A DNA stretch of 64,000 nt from Salinibacillus kushneri (GTDB taxonomy: Bacteria > Bacillota > Bacilli > Bacillales > Alkalibacillaceae), in NCBI RefSeq assembly GCF_900111405.1, contig NZ_FOHJ01000006.1, positions 124,001 through 188,000 of the forward strand, in the 5' to 3' direction. This document shows positions 18,798 to 29,389 of the stretch, piece by piece (position 1 is the stretch's first letter; each line of letters begins with the position of its first letter). A program made the translations under genes and the position numbers. The notes under the pieces were generated by a model. The model saw only the letters and a program-made list of their open reading frames with translations. It did not search any database and was not told the DNA's origin.

Positions 18798-20930
18798 TTA
18801 CTTGTCCTCCCTTGCTGCTATTTCCGGATATTTAATACGCGAATGAAAAATTCCCTTTAAAACTTCGCATACCGCTACTTCAATGCTATGTAAATCTTTA
18901 AAAGTTAACGGGCTATCATTTAATTGATTATCCATTAGTTTATCATGAATAATGGATTTCACAATCTCTTTTATCTTTTCCATAGATGGTTCATTTATAG
19001 ATCGGACCGCGGCTTCTACAGAGTCACAAATACAAACAATCGCTGCTTCCTTTGTTTGAGGCTTTGGACCTGGATAACGAAAGGCTGATTCTTCGGTATT
19101 CTTATCCCTTTCTTTTGCCTGATAATAAAAATATTTTAATAAACTCTTACCATGGTGCTGTTCAGCAATATCAATTATTTCCTGAGGCATTTTATGTTTC
19201 GTTAATAAATGTCCTCCATCATAAGGATGACGAATAATAATGGTAGCACTATCTTCAGGCTTTAAATAATCGTGGGGATTTTTTTCGCCCATTTGATTCT
19301 CGATAAAATAGCTTGGATTTACGGTTTTACCTAAATCATGATAATAGGCAGCGACTCTTGCCAGCAATCCATTTGCACCGATTGCCTCACAAGCTGCCTC
19401 ACTCAAATTGGCCACCATAACACTATGATGATAAGTACCTGGTGCTTCGATTAATATTTTACGTAATAGGGGATGATTCGGGTTGGATAATTGCAATAGT
19501 CTCGATTCCGTAAGTATATTTAATCCTGATTCAAAAATAGGTATTAATCCTAATGTTAATACTGAGGACAACAGTGCTGATGCAAAGCCAAAGCCGATCA
19601 TTGTTAAAAAACTTTTCCATTCCACTTGGCTAAAGGATATAAATTGGAAAAATACTATCATAAAGACATTGACGATTAAAATACCAAGTCCTACTTTTAA
19701 AATTTCGCCTCTTTCCTTGAAATTTTGAAACAAATAAATCGCCGTTAATTGTGAGAAGAGCAAATATAAACCCGCTTCAATATTAAGATAACCAGGAATA
19801 TGGAAATTAAATAATATTGATCCTAAAACAGCATAAATCACACCTAATATGATGGCCATTCGATCATTTACGAGCCACTTTAAAATCATTGCCCCAACCG
19901 CTACCGGAACAGCTAAAAACAGTTGCGTATCATTCGCATCAAAATAACTGAATGCCTTCATCATAGTAATGGTACTAGCACTAATTATAAAAATAATGAA
20001 AAGGATATGTTTACTGCGAATTTGACTCTTATACCATTCCATAAATAATAAACTGCATAGAATAAAGATGAGAAAAATCAGTCCTATATATGGAAGGACG
20101 TTTCTTTCATTCTTCAACACCCCTACCAGCATTAAATCATCATAAATCTCAGTGGTGATCATTTCTCCCTTTTCAACGAGCTTCTCACCAGCCCTGATAA
20201 TGACAGGGTCCACATTACCAGCAGCTCTTTGTCTTGCTTCAGCTGTTTCTTCTGCATCAAAAAAAGAATTTTCCACGATGATAAACCTGGCTATTTCGTT
20301 AAGAGCTGTTTTTACAGGGTCCTGAAATTCTGAATACATAATACGGCGATTCATTTCGATAAGCTTTTGATTTAAATTGGTACTTCGAACGCCAGATTCC
20401 ATAATGGTGCGAATCTCGTCATTCATAAATGTACGAGCAGTGGAACGATCTTCCTGTTCCATTTCCAAAATGATAGACAGATTTGTTGAATTCACATTTT
20501 GTAAAATTTCATTAGATAAAAGAGACTCATAATCCATTAAAAGTTGAGCTTCATCTTTTGATGATTCTTTTTCAGTATTTTGCTGCTCTTCTATATTTTG
20601 ATTAACACGTCCGGCTGCATCAAATATTTCATTGATATATTCCAGACGTTCTTCTGTAATATTCTCAGATATGGAGTATTGCTCTTCAACGGCTTGTACA
20701 GACTGTTGAATTTTGGCCTCTGTTTCCTGCTGATCTTCTACTGTAACAGGTGAATATATCGTTTCTTTTGCTTCCGTAAAGCGTTCAATTTCATAAGATT
20801 GAGGTTGAACATTCGAAGAGGCCATCACAAAGAAGAATAATCCTATTGACATAACACATACCAGCATCCAGACAAACGAATGATGCTTGTATCCCTTTTC
20901 CCTTATATTCCTTATGAACTTTTTTCTCAT
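18798..20930 (-). CDS. pgpH: cyclic-di-AMP phosphodiesterase PgpH (7TMR-HD family)
   Basis: 710 residues. An N-terminal membrane anchor (about 18-40), a large extracellular 7TMR-HDED domain rich in coiled-coil (45-275), seven transmembrane helices (280-475), then a cytoplasmic HD domain with YHDLGKTVNPSYF and the downstream HH pairs (IIRHPYDGGHLL; AEQHHGKSL). It hydrolyses c-di-AMP. The stop abuts ybeY and phoH is upstream, the standard phoH-pgpH-ybeY-dgkA operon. Confidence 0.96.
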   Translation of the reverse strand: MRKKFIRNIREKGYKHHSFVWMLVCVMSIGLFFFVMASSNVQPQSYEIERFTEAKETIYSPVTVEDQQETEAKIQQSVQAVEEQYSISENITEERLEYINEIFDAAGRVNQNIEEQQNTEKESSKDEAQLLMDYESLLSNEILQNVNSTNLSIILEMEQEDRSTARTFMNDEIRTIMESGVRSTNLNQKLIEMNRRIMYSEFQDPVKTALNEIARFIIVENSFFDAEETAEARQRAAGNVDPVIIRAGEKLVEKGEMITTEIYDDLMLVGVLKNERNVLPYIGLIFLIFILCSLLFMEWYKSQIRSKHILFIIFIISASTITMMKAFSYFDANDTQLFLAVPVAVGAMILKWLVNDRMAIILGVIYAVLGSILFNFHIPGYLNIEAGLYLLFSQLTAIYLFQNFKERGEILKVGLGILIVNVFMIVFFQFISFSQVEWKSFLTMIGFGFASALLSSVLTLGLIPIFESGLNILTESRLLQLSNPNHPLLRKILIEAPGTYHHSVMVANLSEAACEAIGANGLLARVAAYYHDLGKTVNPSYFIENQMGEKNPHDYLKPEDSATIIIRHPYDGGHLLTKHKMPQEIIDIAEQHHGKSLLKYFYYQAKERDKNTEESAFRYPGPKPQTKEAAIVCICDSVEAAVRSINEPSMEKIKEIVKSIIHDKLMDNQLNDSPLTFKDLHSIEVAVCEVLKGIFHSRIKYPEIAAREDK

Positions 20931-20992
20931 ATTCCCCTACTCCCATTAACGAAAGCTTTTTGATATAGAAATAAGACCCTAAACAATGGGTC

Positions 20993-21964
20993 TTACTTAC
21001 TCGTTTTATCCTGGTCTTCATAAGCATCAATGATTTTCTGAACCAATGGATGCCTTACTACATCAGACTGATTTAAGTAGGTAAAAGCAATTCCTTTTAC
21101 ATGTAGTAAACGTTCTTCAGCCACCTTTAGTCCAGATATTACACCCTTTGGTAAATCAATCTGGGTAATATCTCCATTAATGATCATCTTAGAACCAAAT
21201 CCCAGCCGTGTTAAAAACATTTTCATTTGTTCTGGCGTTGTATTTTGTGCCTCATCTAAAATCACAAACGCATCATCAAGAGTTCTTCCACGCATATAAG
21301 CTAAAGGTGCCACTTCAATGGTTCCTCTTTCCATAAGTCGAACGGTATGTTCGGCACCCATAATATCATGTAAGGCATCGTATAATGGCCGCAAATACGG
21401 GTCTACTTTTTCCTTCAAATCACCTGGCAGAAACCCTAAACTTTCTCCAGCTTCTACAGCTGGTCGTGTTAAAATCACGCGCTTTACCACACCATTTCGT
21501 AATGCTTGTACAGCCATAACAACAGCCAAATAAGTTTTTCCGGTACCTGCAGGGCCAATCCCAAATACCATATCATTCGTCTTTATAGAAGAGATATATT
21601 CTCTTTGTCCTAATGTTTTAACACGGATCGATTTTCCTTTCGCGTTCTTCGTTAAAACATCCTCAAATAATGCTTCAAAGTGTGCAATTTCACCAGACTT
21701 CGCTAATTCGATTCCATAAATAACATCACGTTCAGATATGGTAATGCCCTTTCGGATAATATGAAGGATAGCGTGAAGTACTTCCTCGACAATTTTTACA
21801 TGTTTTTCATGTCCTGAAACCTGAACTGTTTGTCCACGCGTAACAATGGTAACAGGCAGAAATTCTTCTATTTGCTTTAAGTTCCGGTCCTCTGTTCCGA
21901 ATAATGATAAAGCTTCATCAGGGGAAGCAAGCTCTATATCAATTGTTTTCAAATCTTCTTGCAT
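20993..21964 (-). CDS. phoH: PhoH-like ATPase
   Basis: 323 residues: a short N-terminal KH-like part, then a P-loop domain with Walker A GPAGTGKTYL and Walker B FVILDEAQNTT. The cellular role is uncertain; an RNA-related function is inferred from its constant linkage to ybeY. A GGGTCTT/AAGACCC hairpin (20972-20994) at the stop is not T-rich and probably does not end transcription before pgpH. Confidence 0.94.
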   Translation of the reverse strand: MQEDLKTIDIELASPDEALSLFGTEDRNLKQIEEFLPVTIVTRGQTVQVSGHEKHVKIVEEVLHAILHIIRKGITISERDVIYGIELAKSGEIAHFEALFEDVLTKNAKGKSIRVKTLGQREYISSIKTNDMVFGIGPAGTGKTYLAVVMAVQALRNGVVKRVILTRPAVEAGESLGFLPGDLKEKVDPYLRPLYDALHDIMGAEHTVRLMERGTIEVAPLAYMRGRTLDDAFVILDEAQNTTPEQMKMFLTRLGFGSKMIINGDITQIDLPKGVISGLKVAEERLLHVKGIAFTYLNQSDVVRHPLVQKIIDAYEDQDKTSK

Positions 21965-21967
21965 ATT

Positions 21968-23197
21968 CTATTCTCCTTGATTTATTGGTTGGGGTTTTGC
22001 AATATTTTCCCTAACTGTAAATAATAACTCTAGTCTAACTTTACCATTCCCGACAGATTGGTGCAAAATTTCCTCATCAATAATTTCTGCATCATGATTA
22101 GTATGCCTTTTTATTTCTCTTTTCGCTTGTGCAATTCCTTCTGATATTGCTTCTTCTTTACTTCTTTCTCCTCTTGTCGTTTCCTTTTCAAATATAGTAT
22201 CCTTTTGAACCGAAAACGGTAATTTAAGATTTAAAAAATGTAATGGCTTTTCACTCCTTTCAGTATGAGTATCAGCAAAATCAGGGGGAAAGAAATCCCA
22301 TATTGGAAGGGTGAAATTTCCGATATTTAACTTGTAATGTTCATCTTTTTCTCCTGTTAAGGTCTGGTGTTCATAAGATAGAGGTACGGTTGTCTCCGTT
22401 GTATACCATGTTTCGGCGAAGACCTCCCCTTCTGCATGTATACCTATTTTGTTCTTTTCTTCCTCAGCTTTTTCACTTTCACTGTTTTCGTTTCCAACCC
22501 CTTCCCGTATTAAACCAGATACGAGGATATCCCCTTTTTTCACCTTCTGATAAACAGTTACTTGTGGATCTCCTTTTTCCACTAGCATTTCCAAAATAAC
22601 TCCAGCTTTACTCGCTACAAGATTCTGAGGACGATTTTCATGGTCATCATTGGCTTGTGATTTTTCAACACCTTGTACAATATAAGTTGTCCCTTTTTGC
22701 TCGATACCAATCCACATAACATCCTGAAGCTCATTTGTTATATTACGTTCAATATCATCTACGGATTGAAAGCTGAATTTAAATACTCCCTGCTTTAATC
22801 CGTATTCATCCAATCTTTCCCGGATTTTATATTCTATCTCTGGAGATACACCCACAATTTTGACCTGCCACACCATATTGGAAAGGACCAAAATGAAAAA
22901 CAAAGCTAAAAAGATTCCTATAATAAGAGGCTTACGAATCTTTAGGTGTGCAAGCCAAAAAGGAAATCCATATTTTTCTTTAAAGGAAATTTTATATCCC
23001 ATTTGTCTTCGTATCTGTTTCAAACTTGAAAGGCTTCCTACATATACCTTGAATTCAAAGGTATTCTCGTCCAATTTTCGAATATCCCATATTGAAATAT
23101 TCTCGTGCATACACCGATTAAGAAAAAGCTCCGGTTTCCTGCCATTTACATGTATCGTTATGTATCCTTTAAAAAACTGACCCTGTTTATCCTTCAT
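21968..23197 (-). CDS. yqfD: sporulation protein YqfD
   Basis: 409 residues. The first 90 are soluble (HVNGRKPELFLNRC), one transmembrane helix follows at about 92-112, then a large exported domain. It matches the YqfD family of mother-cell sporulation proteins (SigE regulon in B. subtilis). It lies 49 bp after yqfC and 3 bp before phoH. Its presence supports an endospore former. Confidence 0.92.
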   Translation of the reverse strand: MKDKQGQFFKGYITIHVNGRKPELFLNRCMHENISIWDIRKLDENTFEFKVYVGSLSSLKQIRRQMGYKISFKEKYGFPFWLAHLKIRKPLIIGIFLALFFILVLSNMVWQVKIVGVSPEIEYKIRERLDEYGLKQGVFKFSFQSVDDIERNITNELQDVMWIGIEQKGTTYIVQGVEKSQANDDHENRPQNLVASKAGVILEMLVEKGDPQVTVYQKVKKGDILVSGLIREGVGNENSESEKAEEEKNKIGIHAEGEVFAETWYTTETTVPLSYEHQTLTGEKDEHYKLNIGNFTLPIWDFFPPDFADTHTERSEKPLHFLNLKLPFSVQKDTIFEKETTRGERSKEEAISEGIAQAKREIKRHTNHDAEIIDEEILHQSVGNGKVRLELLFTVRENIAKPQPINQGE

Positions 23198-23246
23198 ATA
23201 ATCGCTCCTTAAAGACGCTTATGATAATCCTTTCTAAACTCTGCCT

Positions 23247-23531
23247 TTATGAATCCTCGAGATATTGAACCTCACGAATTTTACCTTCAACGATAATTTC
23301 TTCCTGCAGCATCGTCTTCAGGACAAAATTTTCACCTTTAACTCGTACATAGCCTTGCTTCATTCTCAAAAGGATTTCATTTTCTGAAAATGTTACGAGG
23401 CCATGATGATTTTCAATATATGCATGAATTTGACCTATAGTTGTAATTCTTGGTAAATCCAATAAAACGTCCTCTGGCAAGTTAAAATAATTTACAACCC
23501 ATTGTTTTAATTGACCTCGCCACTTCTTCAT
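23247..23531 (-). CDS. yqfC: sporulation protein YqfC
   Basis: 94 residues, small beta-rich protein (family YabP/YqfC) with NYFNLPEDVLLDLPRITTIG. GGGAGGGGG lies nine bases before the ATG. It is first in a unit yqfC-yqfD that is cut off from yqfB by a strong terminator, which fits separate, sporulation-specific transcription. Confidence 0.92.
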   Translation of the reverse strand: MKKWRGQLKQWVVNYFNLPEDVLLDLPRITTIGQIHAYIENHHGLVTFSENEILLRMKQGYVRVKGENFVLKTMLQEEIIVEGKIREVQYLEDS

Positions 23532-23564
23532 CTAAACGGCCCCCTCCCTGAATATATATGTATG

Positions 23565-23602
23565 AAAAAAGCACGGATTGTATCACCACAATCCGTGCTT
23601 TA
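23565..23602 (-). terminator. strong terminator between yqfB and yqfC
   Basis: Perfect 14-bp stem AAAGCACGGATTGT/ACAATCCGTGCTTT, six-base loop, followed by TTTTTTC on the minus strand. Confidence 0.92.
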
Positions 23603-23611
23603 AATAAACAT

Positions 23612-24064
23612 TCAATAATTTTTTCGATATTGATTTGGCCGATATGGTTTATGAGCTCTGGGAGGTCCTAAAACTTCACTCATAATGATGCTTTCAGCCA
23701 ATCGTTTCTGGTTGAATTGCTCTTTCATGGAAATGGGACTCTTTATTGGATTGGAAGTCCTCCGTTTTTTAGCTGAAAGAGAATTCGGCTGAAGTTTTTG
23801 AGCTTCTCGATTTTGCGTTATATCATCATTCATATAAACTGGATGATCCTGATTCTTCCCATAGTCTTCTCGTTCGGAAACATCCTCACTCTGACGATTT
23901 TGGTCAGATTCCTTTATAGGAGAAGGACTATGGCTAACCGTTGGATCTGGGCCAGATGGGGTTGGAGAAGGTTTTGCAACAGGCTTTGATTTATTATCCT
24001 CGCGTCCTGTCAAGAAACTAATTATCCCAAAAATGATGGCAGCAATGATAGCGATTATATCCAT
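23612..24064 (-). CDS. yqfB: YqfB-like membrane-anchored protein
   Basis: 150 residues. One N-terminal membrane helix (residues 3-19), a long disordered region rich in P, S, N, Q and E, and a conserved basic C-terminus with LAESIIMSEVLGPPRAHKP. The tail ending MSEVLGPPRA is the recognisable part of YqfB-type proteins. It is the last gene of the yqeZ-floA-yqfB operon. Function in membrane microdomains is inferred from context only. Confidence 0.75.
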   Translation of the reverse strand: MDIIAIIAAIIFGIISFLTGREDNKSKPVAKPSPTPSGPDPTVSHSPSPIKESDQNRQSEDVSEREDYGKNQDHPVYMNDDITQNREAQKLQPNSLSAKKRRTSNPIKSPISMKEQFNQKRLAESIIMSEVLGPPRAHKPYRPNQYRKNY

Positions 24065-24085
24065 AGTATCCCCCCTAACTTTCCA

Positions 24086-25087
24086 TTATTCTTTCGATTT
24101 TCCAGTATCTTCATCTTCCTGCTCACTAAGTTTACTAATCATATCACGCATATCGGTATCAGCCATAATATTCTTTAAATTTTGGTAATCCATAACACCG
24201 ATATTACCAGAACGTAATGCCTCTGCCATGGCTTGTGGAACTTCTGCCTCAGCTTCGACCACTTTCGCTTGCATTTCTTGTACACGGGCAGCCATTTCTT
24301 GTTCTTTCGCAACCGCCATTGCACGACGTTCCTCAGCTTTAGCCTGGGCAATATTTTTATCCGCTTCAGCTTGGTCAGTTTGTAGGGAAGCCCCAATGTT
24401 TTTGCCGATATCAATATCTGCAATATCAATAGATAGAATTTCAAATGCGGTACCTGCATCGAGTCCCTTTGTTAAAACGGTTTGTGAAATGGAATCCGGG
24501 TTTTCCAACACCTTTGTATGATGATCTGAGCTACCAATCGTGGAAACAATTCCTTCACCAACACGGGCTATAACAGTATCTTCACCTGCACCACCTACAA
24601 GTCGGTCAATATTGGCACGAACAGTAATTCTTGCTTTTGCCTTTACTTCAATTCCGTCCATTGCAATACCGGCAATAAATGGTGTTTCAATAACCTTAGG
24701 ATTTACGCTCATTTGCACTGCATCCAGTACATCACGGCCGGCTAAGTCTATGGCCGCACAACGTTCAAAGCTTAACTCAATATTGGCTCTTTGTGCAGCA
24801 ATAAGTGCATTTACCACACGGTCTACATTACCACCAGCTAAATAGTGACTTTCTAACTGGTTGGTATTAACATTTACACCAGCTTTATGTGCCTTAATCA
24901 ATGGATTAATGACTTTTCTAGGCACAACCCGACGTAAACGCATTCCTACTAAAGAAAAAATATTAATTCTTACACCTGCTGCTATCGCACTAATCCAGAG
25001 TGTTACTGGAATAAATGTAAATAATACGATAATAGCAATGATAATAATACCAACAATAAGGATTGGCATTAAATCTAATAGTTCCAT
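24086..25087 (-). CDS. floA: flotillin-like protein FloA
   Basis: 333 residues. An N-terminal membrane hairpin (about 8-40), an SPFH-like domain, then a long alanine/glutamate-rich coiled coil ([20 protein letters not shown] region). FloA scaffolds functional membrane microdomains in Bacillus. 13 bp downstream of the long NfeD, which is its usual partner. Strong ribosome binding site AAGGAGG. Confidence 0.96.
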   Translation of the reverse strand: MELLDLMPILIVGIIIIAIIVLFTFIPVTLWISAIAAGVRINIFSLVGMRLRRVVPRKVINPLIKAHKAGVNVNTNQLESHYLAGGNVDRVVNALIAAQRANIELSFERCAAIDLAGRDVLDAVQMSVNPKVIETPFIAGIAMDGIEVKAKARITVRANIDRLVGGAGEDTVIARVGEGIVSTIGSSDHHTKVLENPDSISQTVLTKGLDAGTAFEILSIDIADIDIGKNIGASLQTDQAEADKNIAQAKAEERRAMAVAKEQEMAARVQEMQAKVVEAEAEVPQAMAEALRSGNIGVMDYQNLKNIMADTDMRDMISKLSEQEDEDTGKSKE

Positions 25088-25100
25088 ACCGATTTCCTCC

Positions 25101-26435
25101 TTAATTGATTACATTTTCTCTCACTACAATTCGAGAGCCTTCAACCTTCACAATTTTAACATTTTTATCCTTTCCAATATACCCTCCCTCTGAAATAACA
25201 TCCATTCTCTCATTCTCAAAAATAGCAGTTCCTGCAGGCCTGAGCGGAGTTAGAGTTGTACCTTTCAGGCCAATTAACTCAAGCCGGTTTTCAGTGGAAA
25301 CGTATCCTTGTTCCTTAGTAGTAGCATCACTTAAAATGATGTTTCTGAAAATACCTTTTTCAAGACCAACTCTTTTAAATAAAATGACTGAAGCAATGAT
25401 GGAAACGAGTAAGGCAATCGCAATACTTATGCCCATTTGCCCGGCATCGGCACCAGACATAAATAAGGAGGCAATAATAGCTATAACACCAACGATTCCT
25501 AATATCCCGCCAGGAACAAACAGCTCCAGTACGATACAAATCAGACCAACTACTAATAAAATAATTGCTTCCATTCCAGCCAGTCCGGCAATCATATGGC
25601 CATAAAAGAATAGGATTAATGAAAGAATTCCAATAGATCCCGGTATACCAAATCCCGGAGAGTATAATTCTACAATTAAACCTAAACTTGCCAGCGATAG
25701 AAGGATGGGTACCACAACTGGATTAGTAATGAATCTTGCTATGTGTTCAGCAGCTGTAGGTTCAATAGTTTCCACCGTTGCATTTTGCAGATTTAATAAA
25801 CTTAAGAGTTCCGTACGATCCTCTGCAACTCCCTCGGCGTATTCAACCTCTACCGCTTCATTGGCTCTGAGGGTTAAAAATTCTCCTTCAGGTGCACGAT
25901 ATTCCGGTAAATCAACCGATGAATCAGCCATCGCTCTTGCATAGAGGGGATTTCTTCCATTATGTTCAGCAGCTGCGGTCATATCTGCAATCCACGCTGA
26001 TTGAGCCTTTTTATCAGCAGCTGTACCATCTGAATTAATCACCCCGGAGGCGCCCATTGTAGCAGTAGGCTTCATATAAATTTGATCTGCATTCAATGCG
26101 ATGTATGAGCCCGCTGATAAAGCTTCATTTAATACATAGGCAGTATTTGGGATTTCAAGATCTAATAAAATATCTGAAATTTTACCTGCTGCATCAACAG
26201 CACCTCCAGGAGTATTAACTTCAAAGATGATATGATCTGCGCCATTTTCATTTGCCTGTTTTATACTTCTCTGAAGAAAAGCAGCCAAACCACGTTCAAC
26301 TTCATTTTCTACCGGAACAATATAAACTAAATCTCCTTGTCCCGCAGTTTCTCCAGATGAATGTTGAAATGGAACAAAGAGAAACAGGATTCCTATAAAC
26401 ATGAACAGGCTCTTTTTCCATATATTTTTCGACAC
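25101..26435 (-). CDS. yqeZ: NfeD family protein, long form with ClpP-like domain
   Basis: 444 residues. Signal peptide (about 1-29), an extracellular ClpP-class domain (30-230) with [10 protein letters not shown] and the LSAGSYIAL serine/lysine region, four to five transmembrane helices (235-365), and a C-terminal OB-fold NfeD domain ([15 protein letters not shown]). Paired with FloA, as yqeZ-yqfA in B. subtilis. The start is GTG behind GGAGGGG. Confidence 0.94.
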   Translation of the reverse strand: MSKNIWKKSLFMFIGILFLFVPFQHSSGETAGQGDLVYIVPVENEVERGLAAFLQRSIKQANENGADHIIFEVNTPGGAVDAAGKISDILLDLEIPNTAYVLNEALSAGSYIALNADQIYMKPTATMGASGVINSDGTAADKKAQSAWIADMTAAAEHNGRNPLYARAMADSSVDLPEYRAPEGEFLTLRANEAVEVEYAEGVAEDRTELLSLLNLQNATVETIEPTAAEHIARFITNPVVVPILLSLASLGLIVELYSPGFGIPGSIGILSLILFFYGHMIAGLAGMEAIILLVVGLICIVLELFVPGGILGIVGVIAIIASLFMSGADAGQMGISIAIALLVSIIASVILFKRVGLEKGIFRNIILSDATTKEQGYVSTENRLELIGLKGTTLTPLRPAGTAIFENERMDVISEGGYIGKDKNVKIVKVEGSRIVVRENVIN

Positions 26436-26575
26436 CTCTTCCCCTCCTTTCTCTCCCTCATATAAAATTTACGATTATTATGTATACATGGTTTCAAAAT
26501 ATGCCATAAAAGATATGTATAAAAAACCACTTATCAACAATAATGATAAATGTCTATTCCTCAAACATAGAGTAT

Positions 26576-26606
26576 AAAAAAAGGCTGCCATAGGCAACCT
26601 TTTTTA
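26576..26606 (-). terminator. terminator of rpsU-yqeY
   Basis: AAGG-TGCC/GGCA-CCTT with a 3-base loop and T runs on both sides. It separates yqeY from yqeZ. Confidence 0.8.
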
Positions 26607-26653
26607 TTCCGACCTCATATCTTGAGAACAAAAATTCTTTTAATCATTTTGAT

Positions 26654-27100
26654 TTAAGATAAATATTGCATAACGAGTTTATTTACTTTTGAGCCGTCAG
26701 CTTTACCTTTTACTTTCGGCATTAAAGCTCCCATTACTTTTCCCATATCGGATTTTGATTCAGCTCCGACAGCCTTTATTGTATCTTCAACCAATTCAGC
26801 TAATTCTTCATCAGATAACTGTTCAGGCATATATTTTTGCAACACACTTAGCTCATCATTGATTTTTTCAACTAAGTCATCTCGGCCGGCACTCTTGAAT
26901 TCTTGGAGGGAATCATTTCTTTGCTTTAACTCGCGCGATAAAACAGACAGTTCCTCTTCTTCTGTCAATTGGTCTTTTCCCAATTTTATCGCTTCATTTT
27001 GAATGGAAGCTTTCACCATTCGGATAACACTTAGTGCTTGTTTATCCTTACTTTTCATTGCTTCTTTCATATCATGATTAAGACGTTCAAGCAAAGTCAC
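26654..27100 (-). CDS. yqeY: GatB/YqeY domain protein
   Basis: 148 residues, soluble and helical, with [20 protein letters not shown] at the C-terminus, the signature shared with the tail domain of GatB. It probably binds tRNA, but its role is undefined. The start is GTG behind GAGGGTG. Immediately downstream of rpsU, a pairing found across Firmicutes. Confidence 0.94.
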   Translation of the reverse strand: MTLLERLNHDMKEAMKSKDKQALSVIRMVKASIQNEAIKLGKDQLTEEEELSVLSRELKQRNDSLQEFKSAGRDDLVEKINDELSVLQKYMPEQLSDEELAELVEDTIKAVGAESKSDMGKVMGALMPKVKGKADGSKVNKLVMQYLS

Positions 27101-27115
27101 TTATTTACACCCTCT

Positions 27116-27289
27116 TTATCTTTTACGCTTCCTTGCTGCCTCTGATTTCTTTTTTCTTCTTACGCTTGGCTTTTCATAAAATTCACGCTTACGGTACTCT
27201 GATAAAGTTCCGCTTTTTGAAACCGAGCGTTTAAAGCGACGAAGTGCATCTTCAAGAGACTCATTTTTACGTACGCGAGTATTTGACAT
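27116..27289 (-). CDS. rpsU: 30S ribosomal protein S21
   Basis: 57 residues: [19 protein letters not shown] then a very basic tail ending [12 protein letters not shown], the standard S21 sequence. GGGAGGG precedes the ATG. S21 helps in mRNA recruitment at the 30S platform; in Bacillus it also affects motility and biofilm choices. Coupled to yqeY, 15 bp apart. Confidence 0.97.
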   Translation of the reverse strand: MSNTRVRKNESLEDALRRFKRSVSKSGTLSEYRKREFYEKPSVRRKKKSEAARKRKR

Positions 27290-27475
27290 GCTTTTTTCCC
27301 TCCCTCCAACTACACAAACAGATCATGATATGTACCGAGTGATACACATCTTCTTGTATTATATTAGAATATATCTCTATGGTCAACTTTATCTTCTATA
27401 AATTGACTATGGTTACGAATAAAAAAAAGGCATGAATGTCCAACTTGTCCATAGAATATATTGAGGTGAACTTAA

Positions 27476-28402
27476 TTGGAAAGTATCGTAACCATGTTTA
27501 TTGTTTATATTTGGATTTTTTTATTTGGGCTATTTATTTTAAAAACGGGTATCCAGCAGATTTCCTATCAAAAAATGAAAAAATGGTTAATGAAATATAC
27601 CTCAAACCCAATAAAAGGATTTATAATAGGTGTGGTGATGACCGCTATATTACAAAGCAGTTCTACCACAATCGTTATTATCGTAAGTTTAACTTCTTTA
27701 GGTTTACTTTCATTTCCGAGTGCTATTGCGATTATACTGGGGGCTAATGTAGGCACCACTCTTACTGCAGAAATTCTTTCTTTTTCTAATTTCGGGCTCA
27801 TGTGGATTCTATTAATTAGCGGTTTTATTTTTTTATGTATCCATAAACAGCTTATTTTTTCCATTGGATGCATGTTATTTGGTTTAGGGACCATCTTTAC
27901 TGCCTTATATGGGTTTGAAAGTTTAGTAGAGCCTATTCGTCAAACTCCTTATATAGAAGAAGGTTTATATGACATTAGTAGAGAGACATCGTATAGTGTG
28001 TTATTCGGAATGTTAGTTACGGGTGTAACACAATCCTCAAGCGCGTTTACAGGCATGGTTATGAGCTTTATGAATCAGGATCTATTATCTCTTTCAAGTG
28101 CGATTGCTATGATTCTTGGTGCTAACATTGGGACATGTTTTACAGCCCTGCTGGCTTCTATAGGAAGTAAAATAGAAGCAAAATGGACAGCCTATGCTCA
28201 TATATGGATTAATGTTTTAGGTGTTCTATTTTTCATTCCGTTCATCAATTGGTTAGGTGATTTTGTAAGCAGTCTCTCTACTATTCCAGGAAGACAACTG
28301 GCTCACGCATCAGTTATATTTAATCTTATCATCAGCTGCTTCTTCCTTCCATTTATCAAACCACTGGCCGCATTTATTAAAATGACAAGCAGAAAGGCAT
28401 AG
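27476..28402 (+). CDS. yqeW: Na/Pi cotransporter family protein YqeW
   Basis: 308 residues, an integral membrane protein with about eight helices and two inverted NptA repeats. Each repeat has the QSSS substrate motif: TAILQSSSTT (about residue 60) and TGVTQSSSAF (about residue 185), with ILGANVGTTL and ILGANIGTCF following. It lacks the C-terminal PhoU domain. The start is a TTG with GAGGTGA upstream. Divergent from rpsU, matching yqeW in B. subtilis. Confidence 0.9.
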   Translation: MESIVTMFIVYIWIFLFGLFILKTGIQQISYQKMKKWLMKYTSNPIKGFIIGVVMTAILQSSSTTIVIIVSLTSLGLLSFPSAIAIILGANVGTTLTAEILSFSNFGLMWILLISGFIFLCIHKQLIFSIGCMLFGLGTIFTALYGFESLVEPIRQTPYIEEGLYDISRETSYSVLFGMLVTGVTQSSSAFTGMVMSFMNQDLLSLSSAIAMILGANIGTCFTALLASIGSKIEAKWTAYAHIWINVLGVLFFIPFINWLGDFVSSLSTIPGRQLAHASVIFNLIISCFFLPFIKPLAAFIKMTSRKA

Positions 28403-28503
28403 ATGAGAATCTTCATAAGCATAATACACAAAATTTGAACGTTTGAATTCTATAAAGATGATATTTTATTTCCCAAATGACAATCTAACATGGAAGGAAA
28501 ACT

Positions 28504-28591
28504 AAAAAGCCCCTGTTTTGTACTGCAGTCCAAAAGGTAGAGCAAAAATATAACTTTTGGGCTGCTTTCATTTTTAAACAAGGGCCTTTTC
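28504..28591. terminator. large nested inverted repeat ending yqeW and deoC
   Basis: The outer arms AAAAAGCCCCTGTTT and AAACAAGGGCCTTTT form a typical bidirectional terminator. The loop contains a second hairpin, AGTCCAAAAGGT (28527-28538 region) with ACTTTTGGGCT. The yqeW and deoC transcripts converge here. Confidence 0.75.
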
Positions 28592-28608
28592 AATCGTATT
28601 TTATTGAT

Positions 28609-29280
28609 TTAATAAGCTTCTTTTCCAACTCCACCTGTCACAATGGAAACTCCTGCGCTTGCACCAATACGTGTGGCACCTGCTTCTATCATATCATTGG
28701 TGGCTTTACCATCACGAACTCCACCTGAAGCTTTTACTCCTATATCAGAACCTACTGTTTTGCGCATTAATTCTACATCTTCAACAGTAGCTCCACCACC
28801 AGAGAAACCGGTGGATGTTTTTACGAAATCAGCACCTGCTTCTTTTGCGATTTCACATGCCAGTACTTTTTCATCATTAGAAAGTAAGGATGTTTCTATA
28901 ATAACTTTTATAAGCGCTTTTCCTTTTGCCTCATTTACAACTGCTTGAATATCATCTTTCACCGTTTTACGATCACCATCTTTAAGTGCACCAACATTGA
29001 TTACCATATCCACTTCTTCTGCTCCATTTTCTATAGCATCTTTCGTTTCAAATGCTTTAACTGCAGAAGTAGTTGCGCCTAACGGAAAACCAATAACCGT
29101 ACACACTTTGACTGGTGTATCCCTTAATTTTTCATAACAATAAGAGACCCAATAGGGATTTATGCAAACGGAAGCGAATTCATAATCGGCCGCTTCATCA
29201 CAAATCTGGTCAATTTTCTCTTTTTGTGTTTCCGGCTTTAACAGTGTGTGATCAATTTTTTTGGCTAATTCTTTGTTCAT
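28609..29280 (-). CDS. deoC: deoxyribose-phosphate aldolase
   Basis: Cleaves deoxyribose-5-phosphate to glyceraldehyde-3-phosphate and acetaldehyde in nucleoside catabolism. 223 residues, the usual length. The Schiff-base lysine lies in [12 protein letters not shown] and the second active-site lysine in [12 protein letters not shown] (here DIGVKASGG). AGGTGA before the ATG at 29280 decides the start over a GTG three codons upstream. No deoR, pdp or nupC gene is next to it; it stands alone. Confidence 0.97.
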   Translation of the reverse strand: MNKELAKKIDHTLLKPETQKEKIDQICDEAADYEFASVCINPYWVSYCYEKLRDTPVKVCTVIGFPLGATTSAVKAFETKDAIENGAEEVDMVINVGALKDGDRKTVKDDIQAVVNEAKGKALIKVIIETSLLSNDEKVLACEIAKEAGADFVKTSTGFSGGGATVEDVELMRKTVGSDIGVKASGGVRDGKATNDMIEAGATRIGASAGVSIVTGGVGKEAY

Positions 29281-29389
29281 ATCTTTCACCTACTTCATTT
29301 GATGTTAATGTACCCCTTTATCATATCATTCCCTATTTGATAATGCTATGTATGATTGTTCTTATACAACATAAAAGGATGCCTTGTTT

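Noticed and set aside
23532-23564. SigE promoter for yqfC
   Set aside because: A CATACA -10-like sequence is present, but the -35 is poor and the predicted start too close to the ribosome binding site to claim.
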